Shown in pieces: positions 37,719 through 44,201 of a stretch of 50,589 nt of DNA. The DNA is from Hyphomicrobiaceae bacterium (GTDB lineage Bacteria; Pseudomonadota; Alphaproteobacteria; Rhizobiales; Hyphomicrobiaceae): the NCBI GenBank assembly GCA_023384095.1, contig JAHDXT010000026.1, positions 1 through 50,589 of the forward strand. Reading direction: 5' to 3'. Position 1 is the first letter of the stretch. Each line of letters opens with the position of its first letter. The notes under the pieces were generated by a model. That model made no database searches, had not been told where the DNA came from, and saw nothing but the letters and a program-made list of their open reading frames with translations. Made by a program: the position numbers and the translations under genes.

Positions 37719-38729
37719 ATGAGACACCTACGCAAGGTTCTGGTTGCAACCGCGCTCGCCGCGGCGGTAGCGGTCCCCAGTGCGCAGGCAGGCGAGATCA
37801 CGGCCTATACGTCGCTCGAGGAGGACGACGTCCGTGTGTACCTCGAGGCGTTCAACAAGGCCGAGCCGAACATCAAGGTGAACTTGCTGCGCCTTTCGAC
37901 CGGCGACCTCGGCGCCCGCATTCTCGCCGAATCGGCCAATCCGCAACACGACGTGATCTGGGGATGGGCGGTCACCAATATGGTCGATCCGCGAATCATG
38001 GCGCTGCTCGAGCCCTACGCGCCGAAGGGCTTCGACAAAGTGAATGCGAAGTTCAAGGACCCGGAGAAGCGCTGGTTCGCGACAACAGGCTATATCGGCG
38101 CCTTCTGCGTCAACACGGAAACGGCGAAGAAGAAGAATTTGCCGATCCCGAGCTCGTGGGAAGACCTCAAGAACCCGGTCTACAAGGGGCAGATCGTGAT
38201 GCCCAATCCGGCCAGCTCCGGCACCGGCTACCTGCACGTCGCGGCGCTGCTGCAGGCGAAAGGCGAGGAGCAGGGCTGGAAGTTCCTCGAGGAGCTCGAC
38301 AAGAACATGGGGCAGTATATCAAGTCGGGTTCGCGGCCGTGCGCCATGGCGAGCAGCGGCGAGTACGCGGTCGGCATCTCCTTCGCGTTCAAGGCGGTCA
38401 AGGACATCATGGCCGGCTATCCGATCAAGCTCGTCGTTCCGCGCGAAGGCGCCGGCTACGAGATCGAGGTCAGCGGGCTCATGAAAGCCTCGAAGAACAA
38501 GGATGACGCGCGACGCTTCTTCGACTGGCTGCTGACGCTGCAGGCGGCCGAGCTCTACGGCAAGCGCGCGGAGATGTCCGCTGTTCCGGGCGCGAAGCCG
38601 ACGGCCGAGGTGCTGAAGGCGGGCCTGCCGGAGGACGTGTCGACCATCCTCTATCCGATGGACTTCGGCTGGTCGGTCAAGAACAAGACCCGCGTCACCG
38701 AGGAGTGGCGCAAGCGGTTCGAGCGCTGA
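37719..38729 (+). CDS. ABC transporter substrate-binding protein (2-aminoethylphosphonate PhnS2-like)
   Basis: 336 residues with a Sec signal peptide (MRHLRKVLVATALAAAVAVP..AQA). The mature part begins GEITAYTSLEEDDVRVYLEAF and has DVIWGWAVTN, PNPASSGTGYLHVAALLQAK and GEYAVGISFAFKAVKDIMAG, as in the iron/2-aminoethylphosphonate-type type II binding proteins. GGGAGGA precedes the ATG. No phnW or phnX gene follows; the downstream genes are glycerol-phosphate enzymes, so the ligand may be a different phosphorus compound. Confidence 0.88.
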   Translation: MRHLRKVLVATALAAAVAVPSAQAGEITAYTSLEEDDVRVYLEAFNKAEPNIKVNLLRLSTGDLGARILAESANPQHDVIWGWAVTNMVDPRIMALLEPYAPKGFDKVNAKFKDPEKRWFATTGYIGAFCVNTETAKKKNLPIPSSWEDLKNPVYKGQIVMPNPASSGTGYLHVAALLQAKGEEQGWKFLEELDKNMGQYIKSGSRPCAMASSGEYAVGISFAFKAVKDIMAGYPIKLVVPREGAGYEIEVSGLMKASKNKDDARRFFDWLLTLQAAELYGKRAEMSAVPGAKPTAEVLKAGLPEDVSTILYPMDFGWSVKNKTRVTEEWRKRFER

Positions 38730-38737
38730 AGCTCGGC

Positions 38738-38770
38738 TGCCGCGGCATCGGGGAAAGCCGGGCCGCGGCA
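38738..38770 (+). other. mRNA hairpin after the binding-protein gene
   Basis: TGCCGCGGC (38738-38746) pairs perfectly with GCCGCGGCA (38762-38770), loop 15 nt, starting 9 bp after the stop. There is no T-run. Hairpins after the first, binding-protein cistron commonly stabilise its message or reduce read-through. The remaining 178 bp before the next gene hold no gene. Confidence 0.6.
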
Positions 38771-38948
38771 ATCCGCAATGGTATCGCCGTAAGATTTCGG
38801 CCGCGTCGTTCAAGGGGCAGCGCCGGGTGAGGCAGTCGCCGTGCCGCACCTGCGACGACGGCGTGCGGCAACACGGGAACCTGGCGGCCTGCAATGTGTA
38901 AGTTACCACATCGAGGGGCTTGGCCCTGAAATCCGGGAGCGAAGCTTC

Positions 38949-39629
38949 ATGGACTTCATCTTCATGCTGACGCGCCGGGACCGGACCGTCGAGGACTCCC
39001 TCGACCTCCTCGATCTGATCCGGCCGCTGCGGCTCCGGCACATCGGGTTCAAGGATGTCGGCGTCCCGCCCCAGGTGCTGGCGCGGCTGGCCGAGGCGAT
39101 CCGCGCGACGGACGCCACATCGTACATGGAAGTGGTCTCGACCAGCCCGGGCGACTGCCTGCGCTCGGCGCGGATCGCCCGCGAGCTGGGCGTGGACAGG
39201 CTGCTCGGCGGAACGCAGGTCGACGAGATCCTCGATATTCTCAGCGGGAGCCGGACGAGCTACTTCCCCTTCCCCGGGCGGCCCACCGGCCACCCCACGC
39301 AGCTCGCGGGCACGCCTGCGGAAGTCGAAGCCCAGTGCCGCTCCTTCGTCGAGAAGGGTTGCCCCGGAGCGGATCTGCTCGCCTATCGGGCGACCGAGGC
39401 CGACGCGCTCGACCTCGTCGCCGCATCGCGCCGCGGCCTCGGGCTCCAGGGCTATCTGATCGTAGCAGGGTCGGTGAATACCGCCGACCGGATCCGGGCC
39501 CTCGAGGCAGCCGGAGCCGACGCCTTCACGATCGGATCGGCCGTGTTCGACGGCTCCTTCAGCCCGAGCAAGGGATCGATCCTGTCGCAGCTCTCGGACG
39601 TTCTCGAGGCCTGCGCGGGCCTGGATTGA
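38949..39629 (+). CDS. TIM-barrel phosphate-binding protein of unknown function
   Basis: 226 residues from the ATG at 38949 (GGGAG about 11 nt upstream); the frame is open to 38841 but the homologous-looking part begins at MDFIFMLTRRDRTVEDSLDL. Strands such as HIGFKDVG, SYMEVVST and VDRLLGGTQ alternate with helices. The end, LIVAGSVNTADRIRALEAAG then ADAFTIGSAVF, is the phosphate-binding signature of HisA/TrpC/NanE-like barrels. A conserved-looking SYFPFPGRPTGHPTQL loop is unusual. It could be an aldolase, epimerase or isomerase for a phosphorylated three-carbon or sugar substrate; I do not recognise a named family. Confidence 0.75.
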   Translation: MDFIFMLTRRDRTVEDSLDLLDLIRPLRLRHIGFKDVGVPPQVLARLAEAIRATDATSYMEVVSTSPGDCLRSARIARELGVDRLLGGTQVDEILDILSGSRTSYFPFPGRPTGHPTQLAGTPAEVEAQCRSFVEKGCPGADLLAYRATEADALDLVAASRRGLGLQGYLIVAGSVNTADRIRALEAAGADAFTIGSAVFDGSFSPSKGSILSQLSDVLEACAGLD

Positions 39630-39701
39630 CCACCTGCAGCCGTGGCTGTCCGGTTGTTGGCGCGAGCCAGCCCGACCGGATCGTCGACCGGGAGCAACGC
39701 C

Positions 39702-41018
39702 ATGTCGCAACGCAACCTCGAGCGCATCCTCGCCGGAACTTATCCCGACCCGGACGGCGGCGGCATGCTGTCGGTCCCGGTCCGCGCCGTCGTCATCGAC
39801 AGCGGATTGGCGGCGGTGGCAGGCGAGCTGATCGCCCCGCTCGATCTCGGCGCGCGACTGGCGGTCGTCATGGATGCCGCCACGCGCCACGTGGCTGGCG
39901 AGGCCGTCATCGCGGCCCTGGCCGGCCGCGGTCGCGCTGCAAGCGTCGTTCTGGGCGACGCTCCGCATCCGGACATGGACACGGTGCGGCAGGTGATGGC
40001 CGAAAGCACGGATGCGGACGGCCTTGTCGCCGTAGGATCGGGCTCCATCAACGACATTACGAAGCACGCGGCCCACCTCGTCGGCAAGCCCTATGCCGTA
40101 TTCGGCACGGCGCCTTCGATGAACGGGTACACGTCGGTCTCGGCCGCGATCACCGAAGACGGACTGAAGAAGTCGCTGCCCTCGACCGCGCCCCGGGGCG
40201 TGTTCCTCGATCTCGACGTCCTCGCGGCGGCGCCGAAGCGGCTCATCGCGGCCGGGTTCGGGGATTCGATCTGCCGCTCGACGGCCCAGACCGACTGGCT
40301 GCTGTCCCACCTCATGACCGGCACTCCCTACCGCGAGGCGCCGTTCGCGCTGCTGGCCGAGGACGAGGCGGCGCTGATCGCCGGCGCCGCGGCGCTGGCC
40401 GAGGGTGACCGGACCGCGATCGGGCTGCTCGCGCACACGCTCGTCATGTCGGGCTTCGGCATGACCATCTGTGGCGGCTCGTATCCGGCGAGCCAGAGCG
40501 AGCATCTCGTCGCGCACTACATGGATATGCTGGGGCACGGACTGCCACCGGCCTATCACGGTGAGCACATCGCGGTGACGACGCTGTCGATCGCCAGGCT
40601 TCAGGAGCGGATCATCGGACTGCCGTCGCCGACCGTCCGCCGCAACGGCGACAGCCGCGGAGCGTTCCAGGACTGCTTCGGGCCGGCGCTCGGAGACGCG
40701 TGCTGGCAATCCTTCCTGCCGAAATTCCTTGACGATGCACGGGTGAAGCGCCTTCAAGAGGCCGTCGATGAACGCTGGCCAGACGTCCGGGAGCGCCTGA
40801 AACGCGTCGGCCGTCCTGCCACGGAGATCGAATCGGCGCTGCGCGCGGCTGGCGGGCCGACCAAGCCTTCGGCGCTCGGTATTCCCGGGCCGTTCTACCG
40901 GGAGGCCCTTCTCAACGCGCGCAAGATCCGCGACCGGTTCGGCATCCTCGATCTCGCCGAGGCCGCCGGCGAGCTCGAGGCGTTCGTGGCCGGCGAGGTT
41001 CCGATGGTGGAGTGCTGA
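39702..41018 (+). CDS. sn-Glycerol-1-phosphate dehydrogenase (AraM/EgsA-like)
   Basis: 438 residues, from an ATG preceded by GGGAGC. The NAD-binding segment reads VGSGSINDITKHAAH (111-125), and GTAPSMNGYTSVSAAI follows. The metal ligands expected for this iron-alcohol-dehydrogenase-like fold are D188 (GFGDSIC), H268 (SQSEHLVAH) and H286 or H289 (YHGEHIAV). Such enzymes interconvert sn-glycerol-1-phosphate and dihydroxyacetone phosphate. In archaea this builds lipids; here, next to an importer, a phosphatase and a G3P dehydrogenase, an oxidative catabolic role is more likely, by inference. Confidence 0.88.
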   Translation: MSQRNLERILAGTYPDPDGGGMLSVPVRAVVIDSGLAAVAGELIAPLDLGARLAVVMDAATRHVAGEAVIAALAGRGRAASVVLGDAPHPDMDTVRQVMAESTDADGLVAVGSGSINDITKHAAHLVGKPYAVFGTAPSMNGYTSVSAAITEDGLKKSLPSTAPRGVFLDLDVLAAAPKRLIAAGFGDSICRSTAQTDWLLSHLMTGTPYREAPFALLAEDEAALIAGAAALAEGDRTAIGLLAHTLVMSGFGMTICGGSYPASQSEHLVAHYMDMLGHGLPPAYHGEHIAVTTLSIARLQERIIGLPSPTVRRNGDSRGAFQDCFGPALGDACWQSFLPKFLDDARVKRLQEAVDERWPDVRERLKRVGRPATEIESALRAAGGPTKPSALGIPGPFYREALLNARKIRDRFGILDLAEAAGELEAFVAGEVPMVEC

Positions 41019-41024
41019 TCCTGA

Positions 41025-41822
41025 ATGCGCGCGGTGGCTGAATTTCCCGAAGAGGCGCGGCGCAACGTGCGCGCGGTGCTGACCGACATCGACGATACGC
41101 TGACGGAGGACGGCCGTCTGCCCCCGGTTGCCTACGACTCGATGGCGCGCCTCGAGGCTGCCGGCCTTGCCGTCGTGCCCGTCACCGGCAGACCGGCAGG
41201 CTGGTGCGATCTCATAGCGCGGCAATGGCCTGTCGATGGCGTCGTGGGAGAGAACGGCGCCTTCTACTTCCATTACGACGAGGCGCGCCGCACCATGGTG
41301 CGGCGCTACGCGAAGACCGCCGCGGACCGGTCGCGGGACAAGCGTGCGCTCGAGGCCATCCGCGAGGCCGTGCTGTCGGAGGTGCCCGGCGCGGCGGTCG
41401 CAGCGGACCAGGCCTACCGCGAGGCGGATCTGGCGATCGACTTCTGCGAGGACGTGCCGGCGCTGCCGCAGGAAGCCATCGCCCGCATCGTGGCCGTCTT
41501 CGAGCGTTTCGGGGCCACGGCGAAGGTGTCGTCGATCCATGTCAACGGCTGGTTCGGGACCTACGACAAGCTTTCGACGAGCACCCGCTTCCTGCGCGAG
41601 GTGCTCGATCTCGATGCCTGCGCGGACGCGGAAACCATCGTCTTCGTCGGCGACAGTCCCAACGACGCGCCGATGTTCAGCCATTTCCCGAACTCGGTGG
41701 GGGTGGCCAACGTCGTCCGGTTCAAGGACGTTCTGAGCGCGGCGCCGCGATGGGTGACCTCGCAGCCGTCCGCCCGCGGCTTCGCCGAGCTGGCCGACCT
41801 GCTGCTGGAGGCGCGGACATGA
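41025..41822 (+). CDS. HAD superfamily (IIB) phosphatase
   Basis: 265 residues. Motif I is TDIDDTLTEDG with the nucleophile D21 and acid/base D23. Motif II is the VVPVTGRPAGW threonine, the cap domain spans about 80-195 (VVGENGAFYFHY, SSIHVNGWFGTYDK), and motif IV is FVGDSPNDAPMF. This matches the sucrose-phosphatase/mannosyl-3-phosphoglycerate-phosphatase branch. It starts 6 bp after the dehydrogenase stop and overlaps glpD by 4 nt. The substrate is probably a phosphorylated intermediate of this pathway. Confidence 0.88.
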   Translation: MRAVAEFPEEARRNVRAVLTDIDDTLTEDGRLPPVAYDSMARLEAAGLAVVPVTGRPAGWCDLIARQWPVDGVVGENGAFYFHYDEARRTMVRRYAKTAADRSRDKRALEAIREAVLSEVPGAAVAADQAYREADLAIDFCEDVPALPQEAIARIVAVFERFGATAKVSSIHVNGWFGTYDKLSTSTRFLREVLDLDACADAETIVFVGDSPNDAPMFSHFPNSVGVANVVRFKDVLSAAPRWVTSQPSARGFAELADLLLEART

Positions 41823-43432
41823 GCTCCGGCAACGATGCTCCGGGGCCGCTCTTCGATGTCGCCATCATCGGCGGCGGCATCAACGGCTGCGGGATCGCGC
41901 GTGATGCGGCCGGACGCGGCCTCAGCGTGGCGCTGTTCGAGAAGGACGATCTCGCCAGCGGCACGTCCTCGGCCTCGACCAAGCTCATCCACGGCGGCCT
42001 GCGCTATCTCGAGCACTACGAGCTCCGCCTGGTGCGCGAGGCGCTGATCGAGCGCGAGGTGCTGTGGGCGATGGCGCCGCACATCATCAGGCCGATGCGC
42101 TTCGTCCTGCCGCATCACCCGGCGATGCGACCGGCCTGGCTGCTGCGTCTCGGTCTGTTCATCTACGACCACCTCGGCGGACGCAAGGCGCTGCCGCCGA
42201 CGAGGACGCTGGCGCTCGCGTCGGATACCGCGGGCAAGGCGCTGCGGCCGGGCCTGTTCCAGCGTGCGTTCGAGTATTCCGACTGCGGGGTCGACGACGC
42301 CCGGCTCGTGGTCCTCAACGCGCGCGATGCCGCCGATCGCGGCGCGCTCGTCCGCACCCGATGCGCCGTCGAGGGCGCGCGCCGCGGCCGAGACAGGTGG
42401 CACATCACCACGACGGACGTGAGGACCGGGAAAGCCGAAGCGGTCGCGGCCCGCGTGCTGGTCAACGCCGCCGGGCCGTGGGTCGATTCCTTGACAGGGC
42501 GACTGCTTCCGAACGGATCGAGCAGGCGCACACGGCTCGTGCGCGGCTCGCATATCGTCGTGCCGAGGCTGTTCGATCACGATCGCGCATACATCCTCCA
42601 GAACGAGGACCAGCGCATCGTGTTCGCGATTCCCTATGAGGGGCGGTTCACGCTCGTCGGCACGACCGATTGCGACCACACCGGTCCGCTCGAAAATATC
42701 CGGGCCGCGGCCGAGGAGGTCGCCTACCTCTGCGGTTCCATCTCCTCCTACTTCGCCGCGACGGTGCGGCCGGACGACGTCGTGTGGAGCTATGCCGGCG
42801 TGCGCTCGTTGCACGACGACGGTGCGGAAGCGGCGCAGGCCGCCACGCGGGACTACCGCCTGGAGCTCGAAACGGACGGAGGAGCGGCCCTGCTGACGGT
42901 GCTCGGCGGTAAGATCACGACGTACCGGCGGCTTGCCGAGGAAGCGCTCGCCGCGCTTGCCCCCTGCCTGCCCGGGCTCGGCAGAGCGGGGTGGACACGG
43001 ACGGCGCCGCTACCGGGCGGCGACTTCCCGATCGACGGCTGCCCGGCGCTGGTCGACGCCGTCGCGGATCGCTACCCGGGTTTCGACAGGCCGTATCTGG
43101 AGCGGCTCGTCCGCGCCTACGGCACGCGCGCCGAGCGCATCCTCGCCGGTGTGCGAAGCCCCGACGACCTCGGCGAGCACTTCGGCGCCGGGCTGCACGA
43201 GGCCGAGGTGCGATACCTGGCGCGGCAGGAATGGGCCGAGACCGCCGCCGACGTGGTCTGGCGGCGCTCCAAGCTCGGCCTTTCCATGAGGCCCACGGAG
43301 ATCGCCCGCCTCGACGACTGGCTCGCCAGGGAGCGAGCCGCCGCCTACGGTTCTCCGACCCTGACCCCGACTCCAGCTTCGGCCAATGCGCGCGCGAGCG
43401 CGGGCGGCGGCGCAGCATCGGTGGCGAGGTAG
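41819..43432 (+). CDS. glpD: FAD-dependent glycerol-3-phosphate dehydrogenase
   Basis: Oxidises sn-glycerol-3-phosphate to dihydroxyacetone phosphate and passes electrons to quinone. 537 residues: FAD motif DVAIIGGGINGCGIARDAAG, SGTSSASTKLIHGGLRYLEH, VNAAGPWVDSL, LVGTTDCDHTGPLENI, VWSYAGVRSL and LGGKITTYRRLAEEAL, followed by the C-terminal DAO_C domain. The last 30 codons encode a low-complexity Ala/Thr/Pro tail, and this part overlaps the converging deoR gene by 88 nt. It ends the operon and is translationally coupled to the HAD gene. Confidence 0.94.
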   Translation: MSSGNDAPGPLFDVAIIGGGINGCGIARDAAGRGLSVALFEKDDLASGTSSASTKLIHGGLRYLEHYELRLVREALIEREVLWAMAPHIIRPMRFVLPHHPAMRPAWLLRLGLFIYDHLGGRKALPPTRTLALASDTAGKALRPGLFQRAFEYSDCGVDDARLVVLNARDAADRGALVRTRCAVEGARRGRDRWHITTTDVRTGKAEAVAARVLVNAAGPWVDSLTGRLLPNGSSRRTRLVRGSHIVVPRLFDHDRAYILQNEDQRIVFAIPYEGRFTLVGTTDCDHTGPLENIRAAAEEVAYLCGSISSYFAATVRPDDVVWSYAGVRSLHDDGAEAAQAATRDYRLELETDGGAALLTVLGGKITTYRRLAEEALAALAPCLPGLGRAGWTRTAPLPGGDFPIDGCPALVDAVADRYPGFDRPYLERLVRAYGTRAERILAGVRSPDDLGEHFGAGLHEAEVRYLARQEWAETAADVVWRRSKLGLSMRPTEIARLDDWLARERAAAYGSPTLTPTPASANARASAGGGAASVAR

Positions 43433-44157
43433 TCCAGGCTGTCCAGTCCGCAGACGTTCTCGAATGCCCTCTGCTCGAACTTGGTCCCGTCTACTGCCAG
43501 GATCACCTGCTCGGCGCGCTCGATCATGACGCGCTTGATCCAGGCCGAGGTCGATATGACGTCGCTGGGTCCGTCCGCATCGAGCCGGCTCGCCCCGATG
43601 ATCGCCTTCGTGACATGGAAGCGCCGCAGGTAGGCGAGCGTGTCGGGTCCGCAGACGCCGCCGTCACGGGGGTCGAACTCGCCGGGGCAGACGAGGATGC
43701 GGATCGTCGGGTTGGCGACGAGCGAGGATGCCACGCCGAAGCTGGTGGTGACGACCGTCAGGCCGCGCAGCTCCGCCGCAAGCTGGCGTGCCACATAGAT
43801 CGTCGTGGAGCCCGCGTCGATCATCAGCGTGTCGCCCGGTTGGACGAGCGTGCCGACCGCTTTGGCGACGAGCAAGCGCTGGTCGGCCATGGTGCGATAG
43901 CGGTCGTCGAGCGAGGGCTCGGGTGCGAGCGGCGGGATGGCGGCGCCGCCGTAAGTCCGGCTCAGCAGCCCGCGCTCGCTCATCTCGTCGAGGTCGCGCC
44001 GGATCGTCTCCGTCGAGACGGCGAAGCGTTCCGCGAGCGTCGAGATCCGCACGGCCGGAGCTGCCCGCACCTCGGCGAGGATGGCCTGCTGCCGGTCGAG
44101 CTTCCCAATCGAGTTCGCTTTCCGCGCCAACGTCGCCACCCCGTTCGTCCACGGCAT
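43345..44157 (-). CDS. DeoR/GlpR-family transcriptional regulator
   Basis: 270 residues. The N-terminal helix-turn-helix reads KLDRQQAILAEVRAAPAVRI then STLAERFAVSTETIRRDLDE, the DeoR signature. The sugar-phosphate-sensing domain contains LMIDAGSTTIYVARQL and VILAVDGTKFEQRAFENVC. The ATG at 44157 is used; a TTG ten codons later is possible. Glycerol-phosphate operons are commonly repressed by such proteins, released by a phosphorylated ligand, so it probably controls the 34.9-43.4 kb locus. Its 3' end overlaps glpD tail to tail. Confidence 0.93.
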   Translation of the reverse strand: MPWTNGVATLARKANSIGKLDRQQAILAEVRAAPAVRISTLAERFAVSTETIRRDLDEMSERGLLSRTYGGAAIPPLAPEPSLDDRYRTMADQRLLVAKAVGTLVQPGDTLMIDAGSTTIYVARQLAAELRGLTVVTTSFGVASSLVANPTIRILVCPGEFDPRDGGVCGPDTLAYLRRFHVTKAIIGASRLDADGPSDVISTSAWIKRVMIERAEQVILAVDGTKFEQRAFENVCGLDSLDYLATDAAPPPALARALAEAGVGVRVGEP

Positions 44158-44201
44158 GGCTGTTGCAGAATCCGCGAAGATTTTCAATCGGCGCGGCGGT
44201 G

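Noticed and set aside
37728-41684. An open minus-strand frame of 1318 codons opposite the binding-protein, TIM-barrel, G1P dehydrogenase and HAD genes.
   Set aside because: It is antisense to four genes with clear family motifs. In GC-rich codon usage the complementary frame lacks stops, and its translation is Arg/Ala/Gly/Asp-rich without domains.
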